Both the position numbers and the translations under genes were made by a program. Positions 25,217-33,340 of a stretch of DNA of 64,000 nt are shown here, piece by piece (positions within the stretch are counted from its first letter, which is position 1; each line of letters starts with the position of its first letter). The notes below the pieces were generated by a model. That model searched no databases, was not told where the DNA came from, and was given only the letters and a program-made list of their open reading frames with translations. This DNA is from DATATV01 sp036268615 (GTDB lineage Bacteria; Actinomycetota; Actinomycetes; Mycobacteriales; Pseudonocardiaceae): positions 114,278-178,277 of the forward strand of contig DATATV010000134.1 in NCBI GenBank assembly GCA_036268615.1, in the 5' to 3' direction.

Positions 25217-26296
25217 GTGGACCTCCCAGTGATGCCTCCGGTCCGGCCGATGCTGGCCAAGGCGGTGCACGAGGTGCCCCGACAGCCGGGGCTGAGCTAC
25301 GAGCCCAAGTGGGACGGGTTCCGCTGCGTCGTGTTCCGCGACGGCGACGAGGTGGAACTCGGCTCCCGGAACGACCGCCCGCTGACCAGGTACTTCCCCG
25401 AACTGGTCGAGCGGCTGTTGGCCGCGCTGCCGCCGCGGTGCGTGGTGGACGGCGAGATCGTCCTGGTCACCGAGCGCGGCCTGGACTTCGACATCCTCCA
25501 GTTGCGGCTGCACCCGGCCGCGTCCCGGGTGCGCAAGCTGGCCGAGGAGACCCCGGCCAGCTTCGTCGCCTTCGACCTGCTCGCGCTGGGCGACCGCGAC
25601 CTCCCCGGCGAACCGTTCCATGTCCGCCGGGCCGCGCTGGCCGGCGTGCTGGACGGCAACTTCGGTCCGGTGCACCTGACCCCGCTGACCGAGGACCCGG
25701 ATCAGGCGGCGGACTGGTTCACCCGGTTCGAGGGCGCCGGCTTCGACGGGGTGATGGCCAAGCCGGTCGACCTGCCCTACCAGCAGGACAAACGGGTGAT
25801 GTGGAAGGTGAAGCACGAGCGCACCGCCGACTGTGTGGTCGCCGGATTCCGTTGGCACAAGGACGGTGTCGGCGTCGGTTCGCTGCTGCTGGGCCTCTAC
25901 GACGAGCCGGGCGCCCTGCATCACGTCGGCGTCGCCAGCAGCTTCTCCGCCGCGGTGCGCGCCTCGCTCGTCGAGGACCTGGCGCCGTTGCGGGAGAACG
26001 CGCTGGTCGACCACCCCTGGCAGTCCTGGGCCGACGCCCAGGCCCAGGCGGGCGGTCGGATGCCCGGCGGGCTGAGCCGATGGAACGCGCAGAAGGACCT
26101 GTCCTGGGAGCCGCTGCGGATCGAGTCGGTCGCCGAGGTCCGCTACGAACACCTGCTGTCCGGGCGATTCCGGCACACCGCCCGACTGGTCCGGTTCCGT
26201 CCGGACCGTGATCCGGTGTCCTGCACGTTCGCTCAGCTGTCGGAGGCACCACCGGCCGAGCTCGCCGCGCTGTTCAGACCCGGGACCGGGTCCTGA
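25217..26296 (+). CDS. ligC: ATP-dependent DNA ligase, LigC type
   Basis: 359 residues from GTG 25217. The nucleotidyltransferase motif EPKWDGFR carries the AMP-accepting Lys31; motif III-like FDLLALG, motif IV EGAGFDGVMAKPV and motif V MWKVKHERTADCVV follow. An OB-fold occupies the C-terminal third. Length and motif spacing match mycobacterial LigC, a repair ligase without the nuclease and polymerase domains of LigD. No Ku or LigD is adjacent, so it probably serves base-excision-type repair. Confidence 0.88.
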   Translation: MDLPVMPPVRPMLAKAVHEVPRQPGLSYEPKWDGFRCVVFRDGDEVELGSRNDRPLTRYFPELVERLLAALPPRCVVDGEIVLVTERGLDFDILQLRLHPAASRVRKLAEETPASFVAFDLLALGDRDLPGEPFHVRRAALAGVLDGNFGPVHLTPLTEDPDQAADWFTRFEGAGFDGVMAKPVDLPYQQDKRVMWKVKHERTADCVVAGFRWHKDGVGVGSLLLGLYDEPGALHHVGVASSFSAAVRASLVEDLAPLRENALVDHPWQSWADAQAQAGGRMPGGLSRWNAQKDLSWEPLRIESVAEVRYEHLLSGRFRHTARLVRFRPDRDPVSCTFAQLSEAPPAELAALFRPGTGS

Positions 26297-26405
26297 ATCG
26301 ACGCCCGATATGCGTCGTGACCAGGCAGACTAGTGACGGCAGCCGGTGTGGGCAGGTAACCTGCGCGAGCGCGGTCGGCTACTTCCGACCTGAGGGGGAC
26401 TGTGC

Positions 26406-26966
26406 ATGTTCGGGTCACGGGAGCACGACCGGTACCTGTTAGCCAGCGAGCAGCGGGTGATCCGGGTCCGCCGCCACTGGTCGGTCGTGGCGTGGGACGT
26501 CATCGAGGCCGCTGCGCTGTTGGCGGTGGCGATCCTGATCTCCTACCTGTTGCCGGCCGGCTCGGCGATCGTGCAGAACGTGCTCTGGTATGCCGCACTG
26601 CTGGTGATGATTCGCTTTGCTTACACGCTCTTCGAGTGGTGGGACGAGCGACTTGTGGTGACGGACAAGCGTTTCATCCTGTTGACCGGCGTGGTTACCA
26701 AGCGGGTGGCCATGATGCCGCTGAGCAAGGTCACCGACCTCACCTACGAGCGCAGCGCCACCGGCCGGCTGCTGGGCTACGGCACCGTGGTGGTCGAATC
26801 AGCGGGCCAGATCCAGGCGTTCAACCGGATCGAGCACCTGCCCCACCCCGAACGGGTCTACGACGCCATCTCCGAACTCGTCTTCGGCGACAAGAAGGCA
26901 CAGTCCGAGCGGTTCTCGATGATCAAGGCGCAGCGTGCCGCGCGGGGCAAAAAACTGACCCCGTGA
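26406..26966 (+). CDS. PH-domain membrane protein
   Basis: 186 residues. A short cytosolic N terminus (LLASEQRVIRVRRHW) is followed by two membrane helices (about 30-48 and 52-72) and a bacterial PH-like domain from about 78 (VVTDKRFILLTGVVTKRVAMMPLSKVTDLTYERS). This arrangement matches YdbS/YdbT-like actinobacterial proteins of unknown function. ATG 26406 follows GAGGGGGAC. Thirty-four bases upstream of the RDD gene, so likely co-transcribed. Confidence 0.8.
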   Translation: MFGSREHDRYLLASEQRVIRVRRHWSVVAWDVIEAAALLAVAILISYLLPAGSAIVQNVLWYAALLVMIRFAYTLFEWWDERLVVTDKRFILLTGVVTKRVAMMPLSKVTDLTYERSATGRLLGYGTVVVESAGQIQAFNRIEHLPHPERVYDAISELVFGDKKAQSERFSMIKAQRAARGKKLTP

Positions 26967-27000
26967 AATCTGCCCGGTGTGTCCGGCTGGCATCATCCGC

Positions 27001-27507
27001 ATGGTCATGACAATGTCCGATCCCGCTCCCGCGAGCCCACCCCGTTACCGCCAGATCTGGCCGACCGGCGTGGTCGGCCGACGCTGCCTCCAGTTCGTCC
27101 TCGACCGGCTGATCGTGGTGGTGCCGGTGTTGATCCTGCTGGTGATCGCGGTACTGCTGATCAGCCGGCTTCCCCTCGGCAGCCTCGGTGAGCTGGAGGC
27201 GGTCGGGATCACCGTGGCGTCCGTACTGCTGGTGCTGACCGTCCTGGCGACCTGGGTGGTGGACACCTGGTGGCCCTATCGGCACGACGGCCAGACGCCG
27301 GCGATGAAGTGGCTGGGCCTGCGCCTGGTCAACACCGACGGCACCGCCCCCTCGTTGCGCGCCTACGTGGTGCGCACGCTGATGCTGGTCGTCGACGGGT
27401 TCCTCTGGGGACTGCTCGGGCTGGTCGTCATGCTGGTCAGCGAGCAGCACCAGCGGGTCGGTGACATGGTGGCCGGCACCCTCGTGGTGCGGGTGTCAGC
27501 CGACTGA
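27001..27507 (+). CDS. RDD-family membrane protein
   Basis: About 168 residues with the RDD motif RRCLQFVLDRLIVVVPVLILLVI, a second helix around residues 60-80, the conserved cytosolic loop YRHDGQTPAMKWLGLRLVNTDG and a C-terminal helix pair ending in HQRVGDMVAGTLVV. RDD proteins are small membrane proteins, some linked to sodium/proton exchange; function here is unknown. Several in-frame ATGs (27001, 27007, 27013) compete for the start. Partner of the PH-domain gene; its end overlaps the convergent response-regulator gene by 12 bases. Confidence 0.82.
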   Translation: MVMTMSDPAPASPPRYRQIWPTGVVGRRCLQFVLDRLIVVVPVLILLVIAVLLISRLPLGSLGELEAVGITVASVLLVLTVLATWVVDTWWPYRHDGQTPAMKWLGLRLVNTDGTAPSLRAYVVRTLMLVVDGFLWGLLGLVVMLVSEQHQRVGDMVAGTLVVRVSAD

Positions 27508-28149
27508 CCCGCTCTCCCAGGCCCAGACGGCGACCTCGGTCCGGTTGCGCGCGTCCAGCTTGCGCTGCGCCGCGCCGAGATGTGTCTTCACCGTGGACAG
27601 CGAGATGACCAGTTCCTCGGCGATCTCGGCATTGGTCCGGCCGCGGGCGACCCCGCGCACCACGTCCAACTCCCGACCGGTGAGCGATTCGGTCGGCTGC
27701 CGGTCGGTCCGGGTGCCGCCGCCGCTGGTGAAATGGGCCAACAGCCGAGTGGTGACCGACGGCGAGACGAGCGACTCACCGTGCGCGGCCGCGTGCACCG
27801 CCTCGATCAGCAGCCGGGGACCGGCGTCCTTGAGCAGGAAGCCGCACGCCCCGGCGCGCAGCGCGGCGTGCACGTTCTCGTCCAGATCGAACGTGGTCAC
27901 CACGACCACCCGCAGCGGGTCGGCCACACCGGGCCCGGCGAGCAGCTTGGTGGCCTGTAGCCCGTCGATCCGGGGCATCCGGATGTCCATCAGGGTCACG
28001 TCCGGGCGCAGTTCGCGGGCGAGCCGGACGGCCTCGTCGCCGTCGGCGGCCTCGCCGACCACCTCCAGGTCCGGCTCGGCGGACAGGATGAGCCGGAACC
28101 CCGTGCGCACCATGGCCTGATCGTCAGCGAGCAGGACACGGATGGTCAT
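27496..28149 (-). CDS. NarL/LuxR-type response regulator
   Basis: 217 residues. Receiver domain with LLADDQAMVRTGF, phospho-Asp in VTLMDIRMPRIDG and Lys in GFLLKDAG. The LuxR helix-turn-helix ESLTGRELDVVRGVARGRTNAEIAEELVISLSTVKTH lies at about 150-200. ATG 28149 overlaps the kinase stop (ATGA), forming a two-component pair. Target genes unknown. Confidence 0.93.
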   Translation of the reverse strand: MTIRVLLADDQAMVRTGFRLILSAEPDLEVVGEAADGDEAVRLARELRPDVTLMDIRMPRIDGLQATKLLAGPGVADPLRVVVVTTFDLDENVHAALRAGACGFLLKDAGPRLLIEAVHAAAHGESLVSPSVTTRLLAHFTSGGGTRTDRQPTESLTGRELDVVRGVARGRTNAEIAEELVISLSTVKTHLGAAQRKLDARNRTEVAVWAWESGSVG

Positions 28150-29390
28150 ACTGGGTCCTCCGGGACGCCGGGCGGTTCGGCCTGCTCCGCACCGCGGGGA
28201 TCAAGTGGCAGCTGAGCCGTGACCAGCCAGCGCTGCCCCGGTTCCTCGCCGGCGTGCAACCTACCGCCCAGGGCGGTGACCCGTTCGGACATGCCCACCA
28301 GCCCGTAGCCCGGCCGGGTCGTGGGCGACCCGGGCAGTACGCCGTTGTTGGCCACCTCGACCACCAGCCACGGCCGCTCGGGCCGCTCGTCGACGCGCAC
28401 GTCCACCCGCAGTTCGGTGGCCCGCGGCGCGTGCCGCCGGGAGTTGGTGACCGCCTCCATGATCAGCCGGTGCACGGTGCTGGCCGTCTCCGGCGTGACG
28501 GCCAGCTCGGTCGCCTGCTCGGCAACGGTGACGGTCGCGCCGCTGTCCTCGCCGACGGCGTCGGTGATCGCCTCGGCCAGTCCGGCGGGCACGCTGGCCA
28601 GCTCTTCCTGGCCGGTGCGCAGCATCCCGACCAGCCGGCGCATCGCAGCCAGTGCCTCGGCCCCGGCCTGCTCGATCTCGGCGAAGATGTCCGCCGACTC
28701 GACCGGATCGGTGGGCTGCCGGTGGGCGGCGATCACCCGGGCGGCCTGGGCGCGCACGACCACCCCGGTGATGTGGTGCGCGACCAGGTCGTGCAGCTCC
28801 CGGGCCAGCCGGATGCGTTCGGTCGCGCGCACCTGGGCCAGCGCCAGCCGGTGGCGCGCGTCGGCGTCGCGCAGCAGCAGCCCGACCGCGAGCGCGCCGC
28901 CCCACAACAGCGCCGCCGGCACGGCCAGCAGGGCGTTCACCGAGCCGAACCCGTAGCGCAACAACGGCCCGGCCACCATGATCAGCACGCCCGCCGCCGC
29001 CAGTCCGGCGGCCGGCCGGGGCGCCAGCCGATGGCAGGCCGCGCCGACCAGCAGGGCCAGCGCCAGCGTCTCGGTCGCTCCCGGCTGGACCGGGATCGAC
29101 TCGCCCAGCCGGCTGGCGATGGTGCTGATCACACTGCCCAGCAACGACAACCCGGCCACGGCCCAGCCCAGCAGCAGCACCCGGTCGGCGAACCGCCTGC
29201 GCAGCAGCGCGAGCACCGCGACGGTCGGCCCGGCGCCGGGCGCGACCGTGGTGACGATCGCCGGCACCACCCCGGTGGACTGATCGCCCCGCACGATGAA
29301 CACGGAGTCCGCCACGACCAGCACGGCCAGCGCCGCGACCTCCGCGATCAGCGGGCCGCGCCGGCCGGACCAACTGGGCAGTGCGGTCAC
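28146..29390 (-). CDS. NarL-partner histidine kinase (HisKA_3 type)
   Basis: 414 residues from GTG 29390 (VTALPSWSGRRGPLIAEVAAL); the frame upstream is not family-like. Five or six membrane helices fill residues 15-170. The dimerisation/phospho-acceptor helix ATERIRLARELHDLVAHHITGVVV (phospho-His in ELHD) and the ATPase domain (IMEAVTNSRRHAPRAT, GYGLVGMSERVTALGG) follow. This is the DesK/LiaS-like class with multi-pass sensor. A perfect hairpin lies about 100 bases upstream of the start. Confidence 0.9.
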   Translation of the reverse strand: MTALPSWSGRRGPLIAEVAALAVLVVADSVFIVRGDQSTGVVPAIVTTVAPGAGPTVAVLALLRRRFADRVLLLGWAVAGLSLLGSVISTIASRLGESIPVQPGATETLALALLVGAACHRLAPRPAAGLAAAGVLIMVAGPLLRYGFGSVNALLAVPAALLWGGALAVGLLLRDADARHRLALAQVRATERIRLARELHDLVAHHITGVVVRAQAARVIAAHRQPTDPVESADIFAEIEQAGAEALAAMRRLVGMLRTGQEELASVPAGLAEAITDAVGEDSGATVTVAEQATELAVTPETASTVHRLIMEAVTNSRRHAPRATELRVDVRVDERPERPWLVVEVANNGVLPGSPTTRPGYGLVGMSERVTALGGRLHAGEEPGQRWLVTAQLPLDPRGAEQAEPPGVPEDPV

Positions 29391-29493
29391 CGGCTGCCCC
29401 TGCGGGCCGATGTCGGCGAACGCCCGGTGATGACCTTCATGATCTCGATGGTGCCCGCTGAACCGCGTCCGCGCCTCCTGCTCAGGACTGGTA

Positions 29494-29521
29494 TTCCCCT
29501 CGGCCGAATGGCCGAGGGGAA
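29494..29521. promoter_or_regulatory. Perfect 12-bp hairpin in a divergent intergenic region
   Basis: TTCCCCTCGGCC, loop GAAT, GGCCGAGGGGAA. It is terminator-like but lies between two divergent genes, so it may be a leader attenuator of the kinase operon or an operator. No T-tract on either strand. Confidence 0.5.
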
Positions 29522-29675
29522 CGACCCCAAGATCAGTCTGCCGACCGAGGCGCAGCCCTGTTCCGACCGGACACGATGACCTGGACACAACAAATTCCCG
29601 GACCTGACCCGGGACACGCCTCCCGGGGAGACAACTCGCCGGGCAGCACCGAGGACATCGAACAGAGGAGTAGCC

Positions 29676-29909
29676 ATGGCAGCCGATCGCACGCCGAACC
29701 GATGGTGGCGGGTCGTTCCGGAGTCCAGGACGCGGGGAGTGAGTCTCATCGTCCTCTGGCTTTTCATCCTCGGCATGTCCGCGTGGGCGCTGTCCGCGCA
29801 TGTCTACACCACCAACCTCGGTGTGGCGTTGGAGACCGTGGTCGCCGCGTGTGCCGCGATCTGTGCCGGGCGGACGAGCGCCGGCCTGGCCATGTTGAGT
29901 CGTCGTTGA
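29676..29909 (+). CDS. Small membrane protein of unknown function
   Basis: 77 residues with a basic N terminus (RTPNRWWRVVPESRTR), a strong membrane helix (GVSLIVLWLFILGMSAWALSA) and a weaker second one (VALETVVAACAAICAG). ACAGAGGAG lies nine bases before ATG 29676. It ends 29 bases before the S53 peptidase start, so the two may be one transcript. Not a family I recognise; a role alongside peptidase export is conceivable but unsupported. Confidence 0.55.
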   Translation: MAADRTPNRWWRVVPESRTRGVSLIVLWLFILGMSAWALSAHVYTTNLGVALETVVAACAAICAGRTSAGLAMLSRR

Positions 29910-29938
29910 GCCGCCCGTCCGTCCGGAGAGGATTCACC

Positions 29939-31288
29939 ATGATCTCGGCTCGTTCGGCCCTGGTGGCCGGGGTGATCATCATCTCGGCGGCGGCCTTGTC
30001 GCCGGCGGTCGCCGCCGCCGCACCGGCTGCCCAGAACACCGCCGCACCACAGCAAACAGGACTGCGACCGGTCTGTGGCGGCCTCCTGGCGCGGCTGGGC
30101 TGCGAGGTCGAGGTGGCCACCACCAACGGCACGGCCGCCCCGATGGTCACCGGCTCGGGGCCGCTCGGCTGGGGCGCGACCGACCTGCAGAAGGCCCACC
30201 AGATTCCCACCCTCGGCACCCGATCGGGCACCATCGCCGTCATCGACGTGGGTGCTGACCCGCAACTAGAGTCGGATCTGGGTGTGTACCGGGCGCAGTA
30301 CGGCATGCCCGCGTGCACCACCGCGAACGGTTGCTTCCAACAGTTGGACTACCAGGGCGGCCCGGCCTTACCGCCGGCCACCAGCGCGGACGACAAGGCG
30401 ATCGACGAGGAGATCGCCTTCGAGACCTCGCTCGACGTGGAGATGGCCTCGGCGGCGTGCCCGGCCTGCCACCTCACCGAGATCCAGATCCCCGACTCGG
30501 CGGTGCCCAGCACCCCGCCGCCGGGCCAGCCTTCGAACTTCGACGGCTATGCCCAGGCGTTCGCCACCGCGACGCAGACGGCGGTGGCGCACGGGGCGAG
30601 CGCGGTGAGCATGAGCTACGGCCTTCCCGGCGATGCCGCCATGCTCCAGGGCAGCATCGCGAACGGCCTGGACCATCCCGGGGTGGCGATCACCGCCTCC
30701 GCCGGCGACGGCGGCTTCCAGGGTGACGCGTACCTGTGGCCGCAGGCGTTGCCGACGGTGACCTCGGTCGGCGGCACCGAACTCGTCGAGCAGTCCGGAT
30801 TGTACGTGGAGGGGGCGTGGAGTCAGACAGGTTCCGGTTGCACCCCAACGGCTTCCGCGCCTGCCGGCCAGCCGGCGAAGGTGTCCGGTTACTGCGCGGG
30901 CGGGCGGTCGAGCACCGACGTGTCCGCGGTGGCCGACAACGTCGCCGTCTATGACACCTACACGCCCGCGACGGGTGAGCAGTTGGGCTGGTTGGTGGCG
31001 GCCGGGACCAGCGCGGCCTCGCCATTCATCGCCGGTGTTTATGCTGCGGCTGGGCATCTTGGTGCGGTACATGGGCCCAACACGCTTTACCAGGCACCGA
31101 GCTTCGCGTTTCACGATGTCACGTCTGGCGGGAACGCCAGCATCGGGGATGCCAGTGGGGATTGTCTACCGGTGAACGCGGCGCTGTCCGGGTCCACCAC
31201 GACCTTCGCCGGCCCGCTGTGCGCCGCCCAGTCCGGCTGGGACGGACCAACCGGCCTCGGCAGTCCCCGGGGGCTGCTTGGATTCTGA
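29939..31288 (+). CDS. Secreted S53 (sedolisin) serine-carboxyl peptidase
   Basis: 449 residues from ATG 29939 after GGAGAGGA. Signal peptide about 1-29 (AVAAAA). The sedolisin triad is visible: E162 and D166 (FETSLDVEMASAACPAC), oxyanion D257 (SAGDGG) and nucleophile S358 (AGTSAASPFIAGVYA). The calcium-site motif DVTSGGN is near 403. Acid-active endopeptidases of this family normally carry a propeptide of 150-200 residues; only about 45 residues separate signal and catalytic domain here, so it is a short form. Four or more cysteines suggest disulfides. Confidence 0.88.
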   Translation: MISARSALVAGVIIISAAALSPAVAAAAPAAQNTAAPQQTGLRPVCGGLLARLGCEVEVATTNGTAAPMVTGSGPLGWGATDLQKAHQIPTLGTRSGTIAVIDVGADPQLESDLGVYRAQYGMPACTTANGCFQQLDYQGGPALPPATSADDKAIDEEIAFETSLDVEMASAACPACHLTEIQIPDSAVPSTPPPGQPSNFDGYAQAFATATQTAVAHGASAVSMSYGLPGDAAMLQGSIANGLDHPGVAITASAGDGGFQGDAYLWPQALPTVTSVGGTELVEQSGLYVEGAWSQTGSGCTPTASAPAGQPAKVSGYCAGGRSSTDVSAVADNVAVYDTYTPATGEQLGWLVAAGTSAASPFIAGVYAAAGHLGAVHGPNTLYQAPSFAFHDVTSGGNASIGDASGDCLPVNAALSGSTTTFAGPLCAAQSGWDGPTGLGSPRGLLGF

Positions 31289-31291
31289 TGT

Positions 31292-31445
31292 GGGGCCCTG
31301 TCGCGCCAGCGACGCGGGAGGGCAGGGGCGAAGCGGCCCCATCCACCGGCAGAGCGAAGCGACCAGGACCTACCGGGGAGTGCGGCCACAAGAACCGCAC
31401 TCCCCACCGCCCAACCACTCCCACCGCCCAACCACTCCCACCGCA
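31292..31445. repeat. Dispersed intergenic hairpin/C-rich element, copy A
   Basis: Contains the core GGCCCTGTCGCGCCAGCGAC plus GC (31294-31315), identical in copies at 32415 and 54694. The core folds as GTCGC-gcca-GCGAC inside an outer CCCT/AGGG stem. It is followed by two GCGAAGCG words and, at 31404-31445, by 2.4 copies of the 17-bp unit CCACCGCCCAACCACTC. The element fills the space between the S53 gene and the convergent VOC gene and encloses a separate terminator hairpin. Confidence 0.8.
31375..31405. terminator. Bidirectional terminator hairpin between convergent genes
   Basis: Perfect 11-bp stem GGGGAGTGCGG/CCGCACTCCCC around a 9-nt loop, between the 3' ends of the S53 peptidase (+) and the VOC protein (-). 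It lies inside repeat copy A. Confidence 0.7.
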
Positions 31446-31482
31446 CCGACCACCGAGCACCGGGGCCAGCCGGCCTTGATCA

Positions 31483-31944
31483 CTACCGCCCGCCGATCTC
31501 CTCAGCAAGCTCCACGATGAGTCCCTCCGGCCCGCCGACATAGCAGAGACGAAAGATGCCCTCGTAGTTGACGATGTCGCCGACTGTGTCCAGCCCCTTG
31601 CCCCGCAGTCGCTCGACGACCCGGTCAATATCGTCGACGACGTAGGCGATGTGCCGGAACCCCAGTCGGTTGGGCAACGGACTCTGGGCGGCTGCGGGGT
31701 CGACCGGCTGATGGAATTTGGTCAGCTCGATCCGGCCGCTGCCGTCCGGTGCGTTCACGCTCACCATTTCCAGCTGCACGTCATCAAGCCCGACGACCCG
31801 GTCCACCCACTTGTCCTCGATTCGCATCGGAGCGGTGCGCTCGAAGCCGAGGCCGACGAAGAACTCCGTCACGAGCTCCAGATCGTCAACGACGAGGCCG
31901 ACATGATCGAATCGCCGCACGACGCCCGTGCTGCCGCCGCTCAT
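31483..31944 (-). CDS. VOC-superfamily (glyoxalase/epimerase-like) protein
   Basis: 153 residues with two beta-alpha-beta-beta-beta modules. FDHVGLVVDDLELVTEFFVGLGFE opens the first, with the metal His; RHIAYVVDDIDRVVERLRGKG opens the second with another His; IVELAEE ends with the metal Glu. Closest in layout to methylmalonyl-CoA epimerase or lactoylglutathione lyase relatives; substrate unknown. GTG/ATG overlap with the preceding PPOX gene (31941-31944) makes a two-gene operon. Confidence 0.82.
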   Translation of the reverse strand: MSGGSTGVVRRFDHVGLVVDDLELVTEFFVGLGFERTAPMRIEDKWVDRVVGLDDVQLEMVSVNAPDGSGRIELTKFHQPVDPAAAQSPLPNRLGFRHIAYVVDDIDRVVERLRGKGLDTVGDIVNYEGIFRLCYVGGPEGLIVELAEEIGGR

Positions 31945-32324
31945 CCGAGGCCCACCGTCTGCCGCTCGGGTTCGATCACCGCGATGACGCGCTCTTCGTC
32001 TCGCGAGTACGGCTGACCGGTGTACTTGGTGGCCACCCGGTCGATGATCGCCCAGGCCTCATCGCCTTCGAGCCATTCGATGACGCGGCCGCGCACGATG
32101 ACCGGTTCGTAAGGGTTGTCCGCCGACGTCAACGACAGCGCGACTCGGGGGTCGCGGCGAAGGTTGCGGGCCTTGCGCGAGTTCGGTCCGGTGAAGAAGA
32201 CGATGCGATCGCCGTGGGTTCCGATCCAGAGCGGAACGGTGTGCGGCGAACCGTCGGGCAGCACGGTCGCCAGGTGTGCCAGCGAGGTGCCGTCGAGAGC
32301 GCGGCGTACGTCAGGCTCGAGCAT
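31941..32324 (-). CDS. PPOX-class flavin/F420-dependent oxidoreductase
   Basis: 127 residues from MLEPDVRRAL (32324); six further N-terminal codons are open to 32342. The split-barrel pattern HLATVLPDGSPHTVPLWIG, RKARNLRRDPRVALSL and VIVRGRVIEWLEGDEAWAIIDRVATKYTG is that of pyridoxamine-phosphate-oxidase-like F420-binding enzymes of actinomycetes, which reduce small quinones or dyes. Translationally coupled to the VOC gene. An inverted repeat lies 54 bases upstream. Confidence 0.83.
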   Translation of the reverse strand: MLEPDVRRALDGTSLAHLATVLPDGSPHTVPLWIGTHGDRIVFFTGPNSRKARNLRRDPRVALSLTSADNPYEPVIVRGRVIEWLEGDEAWAIIDRVATKYTGQPYSRDEERVIAVIEPERQTVGLG

Positions 32325-32377
32325 CCGGGATTCCCCTTCCATCGTCCTCTGAAGATTCCAACACCCTAGCGGCTAAA

Positions 32378-32392
32378 GTTCCTTAAGGGAAC
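32378..32392. promoter_or_regulatory. GTTCC-N5-GGAAC inverted repeat
   Basis: GTTCC-TTAAG-GGAAC lies in a relatively AT-rich patch upstream of the PPOX/VOC pair. A possible operator for an unknown repressor; the nearby TetR gene reads the same way and ends on the other side of repeat copy B. Confidence 0.35.
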
Positions 32393-32403
32393 CCTCGATT
32401 AAG

Positions 32404-32516
32404 CCTGTCGCGCCGGCCCTGTCGCGCCAGCGACGCGGGAGGGCCAGGAGCGAAGCGACCCCTCGTGTGCCCCACCGCCGCCCAGCCCCACGGCCGCCCA
32501 GCCCCACCGCCGCCCC
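32404..32516. repeat. Dispersed intergenic hairpin/C-rich element, copy B
   Basis: Core identical to copy A at 32415-32436, here with a full GGCCCT/AGGGCC outer stem (32415-32445) and tail AGGAGCGAAGCGACCCC. A partial duplicate CCTGTCGCGCC (32404-32414) precedes the core. The C-rich tract is three copies of the 16-bp unit CCCCACCGCCGCCCAG (32470-32516; one mismatch, last truncated). It begins 18 bases from the TetR stop codon. Confidence 0.8.
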
Positions 32517-32534
32517 GACCCGCCGCCACCTCCG

Positions 32535-33266
32535 CTAATCCGATAGCCCGTAGTAATCCGCAGCACCGTTGAGCAAGGCCGCCAGCCCGATCTCGAACTG
32601 CTCCCCGCCAGCCGCCGACTCGGCGATCTTCGACCACATCTCCCGCGAGTCCGCCCCGGTGAACGCTGCCTCGGTATGCGGGTAACGACCACTCTCCAAC
32701 TGGGCGTTGACGAACCGCATTATTGGCTCGTTCGCCGCTGCGCCACCCGGCTCGTTGCGGATCTCGTTCGCACGCAACACATTTCCGCTCACGTAGTCGT
32801 CCACCATGCCGATCACGGCGAACTTCTGCAGGGTGTCCAGGCTGGTCCTGCTGAGCACGGACAGGGACTGCTCGACGTGGCGGATGGCGCTCGGCCCGGC
32901 CGCCGCGTTCTGCAGGGCGTGTTGCGCCCAGGCGTGGCGGAGTTGGACCTCGCGGGTCCGCCGGGCTATCGCGGTCAGGCCGGCCCGCCACTCGATGGGC
33001 AGCTCATCGTCGGCGAAGAGGACCTCGGCCATGACCGCGTTGTCCATCAGCGCGATCAGGTCGTCCTTGGTTCGCACGTAGTGGTACAGCGTCATCGTCC
33101 CGGCGCCCAGTTCGGTCGCGATCCGGCGCATCGACACCGCCTCGAAGCCCTCGATGTCGGCAATGGTCAGGGCGGTCGCGGCGATCTGTTCACGGGTGAA
33201 GCGCGGCCGGCGGCTGCCGGGCTCGGGGTGGGCCCAGATGGGAGAGCGGTCGGACGTGCTTGCCAT
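32535..33266 (-). CDS. TetR-family repressor with TetR_C-type ligand domain
   Basis: 243 residues. The N-terminal HTH reads FTREQIAATALTIADIEGFEAVSMRRIATELGAGTMTLYHYVRTKDDLIALM (about 24-75), the arrangement of TetR proteins with the C-terminal TetR_C_1 domain, which often bind drugs or polyketides. It is divergent from an FAD monooxygenase with 74 bases between the starts, the standard layout for TetR-controlled resistance or tailoring monooxygenases. Confidence 0.9.
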   Translation of the reverse strand: MASTSDRSPIWAHPEPGSRRPRFTREQIAATALTIADIEGFEAVSMRRIATELGAGTMTLYHYVRTKDDLIALMDNAVMAEVLFADDELPIEWRAGLTAIARRTREVQLRHAWAQHALQNAAAGPSAIRHVEQSLSVLSRTSLDTLQKFAVIGMVDDYVSGNVLRANEIRNEPGGAAANEPIMRFVNAQLESGRYPHTEAAFTGADSREMWSKIAESAAGGEQFEIGLAALLNGAADYYGLSD

Positions 33267-33275
33267 CCGTACACC

Positions 33276-33331
33276 GTACCGCTAACGTTAAACGTACCCC
33301 GTACGAACAGCGCGTACGAGGTACGAACAGG
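33276..33331. promoter_or_regulatory. TetR/monooxygenase operator region
   Basis: The divergent gap holds TAACGTTA (33283-33290) flanked by CGTAC words at 33275 and 33293, and the direct repeat GTACGAACAG at 33301-33310 and 33321-33330, exactly 20 bp (two helical turns) apart. These are good candidates for cooperative TetR sites over both promoters. Confidence 0.5.
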
Positions 33332-33340
33332 GGAGCATGA

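Noticed and set aside
28146..29801. 551-residue version of the histidine kinase starting at 29801
   Set aside because: The N-terminal 137 residues are Arg/Pro-rich, include the perfect hairpin as coding and overlap the small membrane gene on the other strand; the membrane sensor begins just after GTG 29390.
31404..32516. Short tandem units as a possible CRISPR array
   Set aside because: Units of 16-17 bp are contiguous with no spacers and no cas genes are near; they are part of the dispersed C-rich element.
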